Source of the DNA: Actinomycetes bacterium
GTDB taxonomy: Bacteria > Actinomycetota > Actinomycetes > Propionibacteriales > Nocardioidaceae
Direction of reading: 5' to 3'
NCBI GenBank assembly: GCA_023460975.1
Contig: JAEWOG010000103.1
Coordinates: 62,001 to 126,000 of the forward strand
DNA length: 64,000 nt
Below, one piece after another: positions 53,127 through 61,858 of this stretch (its first letter is position 1; each line of letters starts with the position of its first letter). The notes under the pieces are model-generated. The model was not told the origin of the DNA, searched no databases, and saw only the letters and a list, made by a program, of their open reading frames with translations. Both the position numbers and the translations under genes were made by a program.

Positions 53127-54722
53127 TCACCCGCGGCAGGCGGGCGCCGACGACGTCTTCAGCGCTGGTCCAGAGGTGGTCTGGCGCCCGGTCTTGAGCG
53201 GGAAGGCCCGCTGCCAGTCGGAGTGCAGGCTCGTCTGGTTGTACTCGGTCACCGCATCGCCGACCATGCTGAGTCGCAGCGTCATCTTGGTCCCCGGCAC
53301 GGCCTTGCGCGACTTGATGACTCCGACGACCTTGCCGTCGACGAACCACGTGAGGTGCCGCCGCCCGACCTCAACGGCGACCGCGGGCGCGGAGGACACG
53401 AGGTCGGTGATCGCTGCCGTGCCGCTCCACTGGGTGGTCGCGGACCGGGTGCCGAACGTCATCGTCCTCGAGTCCGGGGAGATCTCTGCGATGGTGATCG
53501 AGCCGCGCCCACACGCGTCAGCCCCGCTCTCGGGCACCAGTTCCACGAGCGTGCGGTAGTCGGTCAGACCTGTCTCGCCCGTCTTGAACCGGACCCGCGT
53601 CTCCCAACGCCCGTACTTCATCGCGTTGCCGCGCAACGTGGCCCGGGTCGTGCCGAAGTCGCCCGGCCCACCCATGGCGTTGCGCTGGCTGTCGAGCATC
53701 AGTCCGCCGTTCAGGCGAGACACCCGCCCGCTTCCGTCGGAGTACTCCTCCCAGCTGCCCCGCAGGCGGGTCCCCACGGACGGAGGCGTGTCAAGGGACT
53801 GACCGCCCTCCCACGTGAAGTCGTAGATGGTGGGGAACCACTTGCGCGTCTCCCCCGCGGTACGCGAAGCGCGCCCCAGCGCACCCGTCGCGCGCCCCCG
53901 ATCCCCCCACACGCCACCGGGAGGGGGCCAGGGCGTCTGCAGCGCCGTCGCCGGATCCAGCACCGTCACGTGCGCCGGGAAGCTCTGCAGCCAGCCGATC
54001 TGGCTGCCGCCCGTGGTCACTGCCCCCTGGACGACCCGGTACACGTGCGTCCCGACCCCGGCAGTCAGGTCGCGGAACTGGGCGTTGCCCTCCGCGTCGA
54101 CCGCCCCGGTCGCGATCGTCTCCCACGACGTCGGGCTGAGCCGGCGCTGCAGGAACAGCGGCCGGCCAACGAAGACCGGCAGGCCCTGGGTCTCGGGGCG
54201 GCGCAGGAGGACCGGCGTGGTGTCCACGGAGATGTCGAACGGGTATCCCGCCACGATGCGGCCGTCCCAGCCGTCCTCCTCACGCGCCTCGACGGCGATG
54301 GTGAGGTCCTGGGTCTTGGCATCGAAGGTGACGGGCGGCGTCGCCGCACGAGGCTTGAGGGAGGCGACCCGGTAGCGCACCCCGTACATCCCCGGTGCCG
54401 GGTGGACGAAGGAGAAGCTGCCGTCCGCTGCCGTGCGCGCGGAGAAGTTGCGCACGGTCTCCCAGCCGTCGCCGGGGCGGTTCATGTGGAACTGCATGAC
54501 CAGATTCCGTACGCCCGCACGACCGATGTTGCCCGTGAAGGTGATGGCCTGACCGGCGACGTAGGTGCTCGGGCTGGTCGCCAGGGCCGGAGCGCGACGC
54601 TCGGCTGCACTGGCCGCGTCGGGGCCAGGCTCCGCCGAGCTGACTCCCCCGACGACGAGGCTGGCCAACAACACGATGGCGACTGGCCATGACAACCGTC
54701 GCGCGGTTCCGGGGGACGTCAT
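53127..54722 (-). CDS. Secreted GH16-like (concanavalin fold) protein
   Basis: A 531-residue exported protein. Residues 1-30 form a signal peptide (LSWPVAIVLLASLVVGGVSS), then Ig-like beta regions (about 50-290; PSTYVAGQAITFTGNIGRAG) and a C-terminal laminarinase-like jelly roll (about 300-515; LRGNAMKYGRWETRVRFKTG, RHLTWFVDGKVVGVIKSR, PGTKMTLRLSMVG). In GH16 enzymes a strand carries ExDxxE; here the aligned strand reads SITIAEISPDS, so the usual pair of acids is missing. It ends with two cysteines. Probably a sugar-binding or structural surface protein. Confidence 0.75.
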   Translation of the reverse strand: MTSPGTARRLSWPVAIVLLASLVVGGVSSAEPGPDAASAAERRAPALATSPSTYVAGQAITFTGNIGRAGVRNLVMQFHMNRPGDGWETVRNFSARTAADGSFSFVHPAPGMYGVRYRVASLKPRAATPPVTFDAKTQDLTIAVEAREEDGWDGRIVAGYPFDISVDTTPVLLRRPETQGLPVFVGRPLFLQRRLSPTSWETIATGAVDAEGNAQFRDLTAGVGTHVYRVVQGAVTTGGSQIGWLQSFPAHVTVLDPATALQTPWPPPGGVWGDRGRATGALGRASRTAGETRKWFPTIYDFTWEGGQSLDTPPSVGTRLRGSWEEYSDGSGRVSRLNGGLMLDSQRNAMGGPGDFGTTRATLRGNAMKYGRWETRVRFKTGETGLTDYRTLVELVPESGADACGRGSITIAEISPDSRTMTFGTRSATTQWSGTAAITDLVSSAPAVAVEVGRRHLTWFVDGKVVGVIKSRKAVPGTKMTLRLSMVGDAVTEYNQTSLHSDWQRAFPLKTGRQTTSGPALKTSSAPACRG

Positions 54723-54772
54723 GCTGGCAGAGTCTCAGGAGGCAGGGCCCGGCGCGACGGAAATGCCGAAGA

Positions 54773-55756
54773 TCACCCTTCTGGGTGAGCCAGCAACTCA
54801 TCCGCGGCCGCGTACGGGTCCAGGTCGCCCGACACCACGAGTCCGGCCAGATCGTCCAACCGGCCTCGCTCGCCCATCGCTCCCCACCGGGCGCTGAGCG
54901 ACTCGAGTGCGATGGCCTCGATCTCGCGGCGGGCGCGCTCGCGGCGGCGCGCGCTGAGGTCACCGCTCGCACGCAGGTGAGCACGGTGGTCGTGCAGGGC
55001 CTCGACGACTTCCCCCACTCCGTCACCGGACTGGGCCGTGGTGAGCAGGACGGGTGGACGCCACGCGCCCTCGGGACGGGGCGCCAGGGACAGCATCGAG
55101 CGCAGGTCGCGGCGCACCGCAGAGGCGCCGTCGCGGTCAGCCTTGTTCACGACGTACACGTCGCCGATCTCCAGGATTCCCGCCTTGGCTGCCTGGATGC
55201 CGTCGCCCATTCCGGGCGCCAGCAGTACGAGGGTGGTGTCGGCCGCGCCGACGATCTCGACCTCGCTCTGGCCGACCCCGACGGTCTCGACCAGGACGGT
55301 GTCGTACCCAGCCGCGTCGAGCACGCGAATGGCCTGCGGCGTGGCCCACGACAGCCCGCCCAGGTGCCCCCTGGAGGCCATCGACCTGATGAACACCTGG
55401 GGGTCGACCGAGTGCTCACCCATGCGCACCCGGTCGCCCAGCAGTGCGCCACCCGAGAACGGTGAGGAGGGATCGATGGCGAGAACCGCCACCCGCTGCC
55501 CCCGGGCTCGCAGTTGTCCGACGAGCGCGTTGGTGGAGGTGGACTTTCCCACCCCCGGAGCGCCGGTGATGCCCACGACGTGGGCGCGGCCCGCGTACGG
55601 CGCCAGTTCTTGCATGACCTCGCGCAGCCGCGGCGAGCGGTCCTCCACCAGCGAGATGAGGCGCGCCACGGAGGGTACGTGCCCCTCCCGTGCACGGGAG
55701 ACGAGATCGGGGACCGACGCCGCGGTGCGGCGACGGCCCCCGGTCGGAGACGTCAT
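54773..55756 (-). CDS. meaB: Methylmalonyl-CoA mutase-associated GTPase MeaB
   Basis: A 327-residue G3E-family GTPase that loads and protects the adenosylcobalamin of methylmalonyl-CoA mutase. Motifs: GITGAPGVGKSTSTNALV (P-loop, about 62), IDPSSPFSGGALLGDRVRM (about 95), ETVGVGQSEVEIV (about 155) and VNKADRDGA (about 200). It starts eight bases after the thiolase stop, so they are cotranscribed. The mutase subunits are not in the window; an ethylmalonyl-CoA mutase partner is also possible because ccrA is close. Confidence 0.96.
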   Translation of the reverse strand: MTSPTGGRRRTAASVPDLVSRAREGHVPSVARLISLVEDRSPRLREVMQELAPYAGRAHVVGITGAPGVGKSTSTNALVGQLRARGQRVAVLAIDPSSPFSGGALLGDRVRMGEHSVDPQVFIRSMASRGHLGGLSWATPQAIRVLDAAGYDTVLVETVGVGQSEVEIVGAADTTLVLLAPGMGDGIQAAKAGILEIGDVYVVNKADRDGASAVRRDLRSMLSLAPRPEGAWRPPVLLTTAQSGDGVGEVVEALHDHRAHLRASGDLSARRRERARREIEAIALESLSARWGAMGERGRLDDLAGLVVSGDLDPYAAADELLAHPEG

Positions 55757-55764
55757 GCGGCTCG

Positions 55765-56952
55765 TCAGGCCTGCGGGACGCGGATGATGAGGGCGTCGCC
55801 CTGACCGCCACCACCGCACAGTGCGGCGGCACCCGTGCCGCCACCACGGCGCTTGAGCTCGAGCGCGAGGTGCAGCACGATGCGCGCGCCCGACATGCCC
55901 ACGGGGTGGCCCAGGGCGATGGCGCCGCCGTTCACGTTCACCTTGTCCTCGTCGACGCCCAGGTCGGCGGCCGAGCAGATGCCGACGGCAGCGAAGGCCT
56001 CGTTCATCTCGAAGAGGTCGATGTCGGAGATCGCGATGCCCTCCTTCTCGGCAGCCTTCTTGATGGCGTTGGCGGGCTGCAGCTGGAGCGTGGAGTCGGG
56101 GCCGGCGACCTGGCCGGACGCGCCGATCTCGGCGAGCCAGGTGAGGCCGAGCTCAGTGGCCTTGGCCTTGCTCATCACGACCACCGCGGCGGCGCCATCG
56201 GAGATCTGCGAGGACGAGGCAGCCGTGATGGTGCCGTCCTTGGCAAAGGCCGGGCGAAGGCCACCGAGGGACTCAGCGGTCGTGTCGCCACGCACACCCT
56301 CATCCTTGGCGATGACGACGTCGCCCTTGCGGGTCTTGATCGTGACCGGCACGACCTCCTCGTCGAACAGCCCGTTGTCCCATGCCTTGGCCGCCAACTG
56401 GTGCGAGCGGGCCGAGAACGCGTCCTGCTGCTCGCGGGTGAGGTCGTTGACCGACTCGGTGAGCCCACCCATGGGCTGGTCGGTGAACTGGTCGTACAGG
56501 GCGTCGTAGGCCATCGAGTCGACGAGCGCGGTGTCGCCGTACTTGAACCCCTCGCGGGACTTGGGCAGCAGGTGCGGGGCCTGGGTCATCGACTCCATGC
56601 CGCCGGCGACCACGATGTCGTGCTCGCCAGCGCGGATCATCTGGTCGGCGAGCGCGATCGCGTTGATGCCGGACAGGCACACCTTGTTGATGGTGATGGC
56701 CGGGACGCCCATGGGGATGCCGCCCTTGACCGCCGCCTGACGAGCGGTGATCTGACCCGTTCCGGCCTGGATGACCTGGCCCATGATCACGTACTCGACC
56801 TGGTCGCCGGAGACGCCGGCCTTGTCCAGGGCCCCGGCGATGGCGACGCCACCCAGGTCCGCTGCGGACAGGTCCTTGAGCCCGCCCAGCAGGCGGCCGA
56901 TCGGCGTGCGCGCGCCGGCGACGATGACGGAGGTGGGACGGGTCTCGGACAT
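55765..56952 (-). CDS. Acetyl-CoA C-acetyltransferase (thiolase)
   Basis: A 395-residue thiolase; it condenses two acetyl-CoA to acetoacetyl-CoA or works in reverse. It has the nucleophile cysteine in ITINKVCLSGINAIALA (about 92), NVNGGAIALGHPVGMSGAR (His about 350) and the C-terminal CGGGGQGDALII (Cys about 380). Start ATG with GGAGG upstream; TAATGT in the divergent region is a possible -10 box. Together with ccrA and mce it supports a butyryl/ethylmalonyl-CoA route. Confidence 0.96.
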   Translation of the reverse strand: MSETRPTSVIVAGARTPIGRLLGGLKDLSAADLGGVAIAGALDKAGVSGDQVEYVIMGQVIQAGTGQITARQAAVKGGIPMGVPAITINKVCLSGINAIALADQMIRAGEHDIVVAGGMESMTQAPHLLPKSREGFKYGDTALVDSMAYDALYDQFTDQPMGGLTESVNDLTREQQDAFSARSHQLAAKAWDNGLFDEEVVPVTIKTRKGDVVIAKDEGVRGDTTAESLGGLRPAFAKDGTITAASSSQISDGAAAVVVMSKAKATELGLTWLAEIGASGQVAGPDSTLQLQPANAIKKAAEKEGIAISDIDLFEMNEAFAAVGICSAADLGVDEDKVNVNGGAIALGHPVGMSGARIVLHLALELKRRGGGTGAAALCGGGGQGDALIIRVPQA

Positions 56953-57101
56953 GGTGGGTGCCTCCAGAAGAGTTGTTGTGGCCCGGTGAGCGGGACATTA
57001 CCCACCAGTTGGCCTCAGTTGTGAGGGTGTTCGTCACGCGACGAGTGAGGCGAGGGTCACAGCCTCTCGCGCTGCGGCCCGACGTCATGGACCATGTCGA
57101 C

Positions 57102-57563
57102 ATGACTGCACACCCCACTCTGCCTGATGACGTCAAGCACCTGTTCACCGCGATCGACCACGTCGGGATCGCCGTTCCCGACCTCGACGTCGCCATGGCG
57201 TTCTACCGCGACGCGTACGGCATGGTCGTCCTCCACGAGGAGGTCAACGAGGAGCAGGGCGTCCGCGAGGCCATGGTCGGCGTCGGCGACTCGGGCTCGG
57301 CCATCCAACTGCTCGCCCCGCTCGACGAGACCTCGACCATCGCCAAGTTCCTCGACCGCAGCGGACCCGGCATCCAGCAGCTGGCCTTCCGCGTGGATGA
57401 CGTCGAGGCCGTCGCCGCGACGCTGCGCGAGCGAGGCCTGCGCCTGCTCTACGACGCACCCAAGCGCGGCACCTCCGACAGCCGCGTCAACTTCATCCAC
57501 CCCAAGGACGCCGGCGGCGTCCTCGTCGAGCTGGTCGAGCCCGCAGCTCACGCCGCCCACTGA
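57102..57563 (+). CDS. mce: Methylmalonyl-CoA epimerase
   Basis: A 153-residue VOC metalloenzyme that interconverts (R)- and (S)-methylmalonyl-CoA. It shows FTAIDHVGIAVPDLDVAMAF (metal His), AIQLLAPLDETSTIAKFLD, GIQQLAFRVDDVEAV and FIHPKDAGGVLVELVE, with His, Gln/His and Glu metal ligands. The ATG at 57102 (MTAHPTLPDD) fits the family length; an ATG five codons upstream is also possible. It is divergent from the thiolase-meaB unit, the same grouping as in Streptomyces. Confidence 0.95.
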   Translation: MTAHPTLPDDVKHLFTAIDHVGIAVPDLDVAMAFYRDAYGMVVLHEEVNEEQGVREAMVGVGDSGSAIQLLAPLDETSTIAKFLDRSGPGIQQLAFRVDDVEAVAATLRERGLRLLYDAPKRGTSDSRVNFIHPKDAGGVLVELVEPAAHAAH

Positions 57564-57627
57564 CCTGCCCCGGCAGGCCCACGATCCAGCGCCACGCGGC
57601 ATCTCGGGGCCGTACGGATCCACCGCC

Positions 57628-57687
57628 GACGTGCGACATATGACGTGCGGCACATCGGTTCACAAGCCGGTTACCAACCGGTAACCT
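57628..57687 (+). promoter_or_regulatory. ccrA promoter with overlapping inverted repeat and upstream direct repeats
   Basis: TTCACA (57659-57664), a 17-base spacer and TAACCT (57682-57687). The inverted repeat GGTTACC-AACC-GGTAACC (57669-57686) covers the spacer and most of the -10 box, as for a TetR- or GntR-type repressor. Two copies of GACGTGCG (57628-57635, 57642-57649) lie upstream of the -35 box, 14 bases apart, and could bind an activator. Confidence 0.65.
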
Positions 57688-57740
57688 CGCCCGGAACACC
57701 TGCTGGCCTCCCAGGCCGTACCGACCTCTCAGGAGCACCT

Positions 57741-59081
57741 GTGCAGAACATCCTCGATGCCATCCAGTCCGGAGCGGCGACCCCGGAGGACTTCGCGAAC
57801 CTCGAGCTGCCCGACCACTACCGCGCCGCCTTCGTGAAGAAGGACGAGGTCGACATGTTCGAGGGCCTCGCCAGCCGCGACAAGGACCCGCGCAAGTCGC
57901 TGCACGTGGACGATGTCGCCCTGCCCGAGCTCGGCCCGGGTGAGGCACTCGTGGCCGTCATGGCCTCCGCGATCAACTACAACACGGTGTGGACCTCGAT
58001 CTTCGAGCCGCTGCCGACCTTCGGCTTCCTGGAGCGCCTCGGCCGCAGCTCCGACCTCGGCAAGCGCCACGACCTGCCGTACCACATCGTCGGCTCCGAC
58101 CTGTCGGGCGTCGTGCTCGCCACCGGCGCGGGCGTGCAGAAGTGGAACCCGGGCGACCGCGTCGTCGCGCACTGCCTCTCGGTCGACCTCGAGGGCCCCG
58201 ACGGCCACAACGACTCGATGCTCGACCCCGAGCAGCGGATCTGGGGCTTCGAGACCAACTTCGGCGGCCTGGCCCACATCGCTCTCGTCAAGGCCAACCA
58301 GCTCATGCCCAAGCCCGAGCACCTCACCTGGGAAGAGGCGGCCTCCCCCGGCCTGGTCAACGCCACCGCGTACCGCCAGCTCGTCTCGGCCAACGGCGGC
58401 AACATGAAGCAGGGCGACAACGTGCTCATCTGGGGCGCGTCCGGCGGCCTCGGCGGCTTCGCGACCCAGTACGCGGTCAACGGTGGCGCCACGCCCGTGT
58501 GCGTCGTCTCCAACGAGGAGAAGGCCAAGATCGCGCGCTCGATGGGCGCCGAGCTGATCATCAACCGCTCCGAGGAGAACTACCAGTTCTGGAACGAGGA
58601 GGGCACCGAGCAGAACCCGCGCGAGTGGAAGCGCTTCGGGGCCAAGATCCGCGAGCTCACCGGTGGCGAGGACATCGACATCGTCTTCGAGCACCCGGGC
58701 CGGGAGACCTTCGGCGCTTCGGTGTTCGTGACCCGCAAGGGCGGCACCATCACCACCTGCGCGTCGACCTCGGGTTACATGCACGAGTACGACAACCGCT
58801 ACCTGTGGATGAACCTCAAGCGCATCATCTCGAGCCACTTCGCCAACTACCGCGAGTCGTGGGAGGCCAACCGCCTCATCGCGAAGGGCGCCATCCACCC
58901 GACGCTGTCCAAGACGTACACGCTCGACGAGGTGGGCCAGGCCTCCCTCGACGTCCACAAGAACGCCCACCAGGGCAAGGTCGGCGTGCTCTGCCTCGCT
59001 CCCGAGGAGGGTCAGGGCGTGCTCAACCACGAGATGCGCGAGCAGCACGTCGACGCCATCAACAGGTTCCGCGGCGTCTGA
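57741..59081 (+). CDS. ccrA: Crotonyl-CoA carboxylase/reductase
   Basis: A 446-residue MDR-family enzyme that converts crotonyl-CoA, CO2 and NADPH to ethylmalonyl-CoA. Residues that hold CO2 in the characterised Kitasatospora enzyme are in place by motif: Asn in SAINYNTVWTSIFEP, Phe-Glu in IWGFETNFGGL and His in IISSHFANYRES. NADPH domain: LIWGASGGLGGFATQYAVNGG. GTG start with AGGAG upstream. It supplies extender units or works in the ethylmalonyl-CoA pathway; meaA/ecm is not in the window. Confidence 0.97.
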   Translation: MQNILDAIQSGAATPEDFANLELPDHYRAAFVKKDEVDMFEGLASRDKDPRKSLHVDDVALPELGPGEALVAVMASAINYNTVWTSIFEPLPTFGFLERLGRSSDLGKRHDLPYHIVGSDLSGVVLATGAGVQKWNPGDRVVAHCLSVDLEGPDGHNDSMLDPEQRIWGFETNFGGLAHIALVKANQLMPKPEHLTWEEAASPGLVNATAYRQLVSANGGNMKQGDNVLIWGASGGLGGFATQYAVNGGATPVCVVSNEEKAKIARSMGAELIINRSEENYQFWNEEGTEQNPREWKRFGAKIRELTGGEDIDIVFEHPGRETFGASVFVTRKGGTITTCASTSGYMHEYDNRYLWMNLKRIISSHFANYRESWEANRLIAKGAIHPTLSKTYTLDEVGQASLDVHKNAHQGKVGVLCLAPEEGQGVLNHEMREQHVDAINRFRGV

Positions 59082-59101
59082 GCCACAGCTGTTCGACTCG
59101 C

Positions 59102-59147
59102 CACACCCCGGTTCGCGGCCTTGCCCGCGAGCCGGGGTGTGTTGTTT
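59102..59147 (+). terminator. ccrA terminator
   Basis: A 10-bp perfect outer stem CACACCCCGG/CCGGGGTGTG (59102-59111, 59132-59141), an inner TCGCGG/CCGCGA stem, then TTGTTT. It isolates ccrA from the coiled-coil gene. Confidence 0.88.
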
Positions 59148-59176
59148 CCCGACGTGCGCAAGACTGGTACCAGCCA

Positions 59177-59195
59177 CTCCCGCCCTGAACGGGAG
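59177..59195 (+). promoter_or_regulatory. Hairpin upstream of the coiled-coil gene
   Basis: CTCCCG-CCCTGAA-CGGGAG, a 6-bp stem 39 bases before the ATG at 59234, in the presumed leader. Role unknown. Confidence 0.3.
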
Positions 59196-59233
59196 CCCTC
59201 CCCATCCCCTCCCCGAAAGTGGGTACGCACACC

Positions 59234-60589
59234 ATGAGCCGCGACGAAGGTCTGTCCATCTTCGATGACCCGGAGGGCGGGGACCCCGCGGCCGACTCGA
59301 AGGCGCCGAACGCTGCGGCAGCCGCTGCCGAGAAGACGCAGGTGATGAAGGCCGTGCCCACCGACACGCCCACCCAGCCGGTCCGCACCCGTCCCGCATC
59401 CACGCCTCAGTCGGGCGCTGCCCGGCCTGCCGCGACCAAGCCCGCTGCCACCCCTGGCGCCGCGGCCCGACCCGCAGCAGCCCAGCCCGCCGCAGCCCAA
59501 TCCGCCCGGCCGGCGGCCAACCCCGCCGTCGTCGCCACGCCTGCCGCCTCCCAGCCGTCGACGACGCGCCAGAGCCCTGCCGTGAGCGCTCCCACCGGAG
59601 CGGCGCTCCCCCTGGTCCGCCGCGGCGGGTACGACAAGATGGCCGTCGACCAGCGCATGGAACAGCTCATGCGCGAGAAGGGCGGTCTGGCCGACGCCCT
59701 GCGGGCCTCCGAGCAGCGCGTCGACGAGCTCGACAAGGACCTGGCCCGCGTCACCGCGGAGCTGTCCGAGAACCAGTCGCCGACCTACGCCGGCCTCGGT
59801 GGTCGCGCCACCTCCATGCTGCGCCTGGCCGAGGACGAGGCAGCGGAGATCCGCGCAGCCGCCGCCCGCGAGGCCTCCGAGATCCGCGAGCAGGCCGACC
59901 GCGACGCCAAGGCGATTCGTGCGGATGCGGCCCGCGAGGCCGACGACATGCGGGTGGTCCAGCTCAAGGAGCTCGACGAGATGCGCGCGCGGCTCGTGGC
60001 CGACGCCGAGCAGGAGCGTTCGCTGGCCCGCAGCGAGGCCGACGACACGCTGGCCTCGGCACGCCGCGAGTCCGAGCAGCTGCGTCTGGCGGCCACCCAG
60101 GAGACGAACCAGCAGCGCACGGCTGCCCAGCGTGAGGTGGAGCAGGCTCGCGCCGCCGCCGACCGCGAGGTCCAGGAGGCCCGGCGGACTCTGGCCGTGG
60201 AGAAGGAGCGCCTCGCGCGCGAGGCCGCCGAGCACCACGAGAGCGCCACCGCGGAGACCACCCGATTGGTCGCGGAGGCCGAGGAGCGTGCGAACGCCGC
60301 CGAGGCCCGCGCCGCCGAGGCCAACAAGCAGGCTTCGACCCACCGTCAGCAGGCTCAGACCGAGGCTGAAGGCCTGCTGACTCGGGCCCGCCGTGAGGCG
60401 GAGCAGATCGTCGCATCGGCCCGCACCCAGTCGGAGTCGATCACCGCGACGGGCACGGCCGAAGCCGAGCGCGAGTTGGCGTCCGTACGCGCTGAGCTCG
60501 AGCGGATGTCGAAGCGGCGCGCGGCCATCACGGCCCAACTGGGTGCCCTGCGCGACGTCGTGGCCGGGTTCGACAAGGACGAGTCGTGA
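59234..60589 (+). CDS. DivIVA/Scy-like coiled-coil protein
   Basis: A 451-residue protein. Residues 1-130 are a disordered Ala/Pro-rich region (repeats of RPAA/QPAA), then a DivIVA-like entry motif (RGGYDKMAVDQRMEQLMREK, about 131) and an almost continuous coiled coil to the end with Ala/Glu/Arg heptads (AREADDMRVVQLKELDEMRA). In Streptomyces, Scy and FilP, polarity and cytoskeletal proteins, are encoded beside mce, thiolase and meaB; this gene has the same neighbours. A role in polar growth or cell envelope organisation is inference. The next gene overlaps its stop (GTGA). Confidence 0.85.
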   Translation: MSRDEGLSIFDDPEGGDPAADSKAPNAAAAAAEKTQVMKAVPTDTPTQPVRTRPASTPQSGAARPAATKPAATPGAAARPAAAQPAAAQSARPAANPAVVATPAASQPSTTRQSPAVSAPTGAALPLVRRGGYDKMAVDQRMEQLMREKGGLADALRASEQRVDELDKDLARVTAELSENQSPTYAGLGGRATSMLRLAEDEAAEIRAAAAREASEIREQADRDAKAIRADAAREADDMRVVQLKELDEMRARLVADAEQERSLARSEADDTLASARRESEQLRLAATQETNQQRTAAQREVEQARAAADREVQEARRTLAVEKERLAREAAEHHESATAETTRLVAEAEERANAAEARAAEANKQASTHRQQAQTEAEGLLTRARREAEQIVASARTQSESITATGTAEAERELASVRAELERMSKRRAAITAQLGALRDVVAGFDKDES

Positions 60590-61821
60590 GGTTGCGGGAT
60601 CGGCTGCTCGGCCGACTCACGGCCACGACGGCCGATCCCGCACTCCCTTCAACCGAGGACGGGAACGAGGCGCCTGGATCCGAGATCGCGGCGTCCCCCG
60701 CTTCGGCGTCCCCTGCTCCGGCGGCGCCCACTCCGACGACGTCTGAGTTCCCCTCGGCGTCCCCGGCGCCTGCCGCATCGGTGACCCCCTCGCTCCTGAG
60801 GCACTCCCCCTTCAACTTCGGGTTCGCCGTCACCGCCGGCGGGCTGGTCGCCGTCTTCCTCTTCAACCAGATCGCCTCGATGTCGAGCATCCTCGTGATG
60901 CTGGTCCTGTCCATGTTCCTGGCCATCGGGTTGAACCCGCTGGTGGAGTGGTTCATGAAGCGCGGCCTGCGTCGCGGGGTCGCGCTGGCCATCGTGCTGG
61001 CGTGCGTGCTGGGCGTCGTGGCGACGTTCATCGGCGCCATCGCTCCGGTGCTCGGGGAGCAGATCGCCAACATCACCAAGAGCGCGCCCACCTGGCTGGA
61101 GCAGTTGCAGAACAACCAGCGGATCCAGGACCTCGATGAGCGCTTCGGCATCATCGACAAGGTCATGGACTACGTCCAGGACGCCGACTTCGGCGCCAGC
61201 GTCTTCGGCGGCGCCCTCGGCGTCGGCCTCAAGGTGCTCTCTGCTCTGACGAACACGTTCATCGTGCTCGTCCTGATGGTCTACTTCCTGGCCTCCTTGC
61301 CCTCGATCAAGCACGCGATGTACCAGCTGGCGCCCGCCTCGCGCCGTGGCCGTGTCAGCAACCTGGGCGACAAGATCATCCGCTCGACGGGTGCGTACGT
61401 GGCAGGCGCCGCTCTGGTCGCGGCGTGTGCCGGCATCAGCACGCTGATCTTTTCGATCATCATCGGGCTGGGTGACTACGCGATCGCGCTGGCGTTCATC
61501 GTCGGGATCCTGTCACTGATCCCCGTGATCGGCGCGCTGGTCTCGGGCGTCATCATGACGCTGCTGGCGCTCACGGTGTCCCCGACCACCGCCCTCGTGG
61601 CGCTGATCTACTACATCGCCTACCAGCAGTTCGAGTCGTACGTCATCTCGCCGCGGGTGATGAAGAAGGCCGTCGACATCCCTGGCGCACTCACCGTGAT
61701 CGCCGCGCTGATGGGCGGATCGCTCATGGGCGTCATCGGTGCACTGCTGGCAGTCCCCGTGGCCGCAGCGCTGCTGATGCTCCACCGCGAGGTGTTCCTC
61801 GCCCGGCAGAACACCCGCTGA
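60586..61821 (+). CDS. AI-2E family transporter (TqsA/YdiK-type permease)
   Basis: A 411-residue membrane protein with a Ser/Pro/Ala-rich cytoplasmic N-terminus (about 1-65) and about seven to eight membrane segments. Family patterns: FLAIGLNPLVEWFMKRGLRRG, IGLGDYAIALAFIVGILSLIPVIG and QFESYVISPRVMKKAVDIPG. Members export small molecules or, in some cases, exchange sodium for protons; autoinducer export is unproven here. GTG start overlaps the stop of the coiled-coil gene, so translation is coupled. Confidence 0.9.
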   Translation: MRLRDRLLGRLTATTADPALPSTEDGNEAPGSEIAASPASASPAPAAPTPTTSEFPSASPAPAASVTPSLLRHSPFNFGFAVTAGGLVAVFLFNQIASMSSILVMLVLSMFLAIGLNPLVEWFMKRGLRRGVALAIVLACVLGVVATFIGAIAPVLGEQIANITKSAPTWLEQLQNNQRIQDLDERFGIIDKVMDYVQDADFGASVFGGALGVGLKVLSALTNTFIVLVLMVYFLASLPSIKHAMYQLAPASRRGRVSNLGDKIIRSTGAYVAGAALVAACAGISTLIFSIIIGLGDYAIALAFIVGILSLIPVIGALVSGVIMTLLALTVSPTTALVALIYYIAYQQFESYVISPRVMKKAVDIPGALTVIAALMGGSLMGVIGALLAVPVAAALLMLHREVFLARQNTR

Positions 61822-61834
61822 CGGGGCTCACTGG

Positions 61835-61858
61835 ACCAAGCCCCTCGGGGCTTGGTTC
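61835..61858. terminator. Terminator between convergent genes
   Basis: ACCAAGCCC-CTCG-GGGCTTGGT, a 9-bp perfect stem between the permease gene and the alpha/beta hydrolase gene, with both orientations equally good. Confidence 0.85.
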
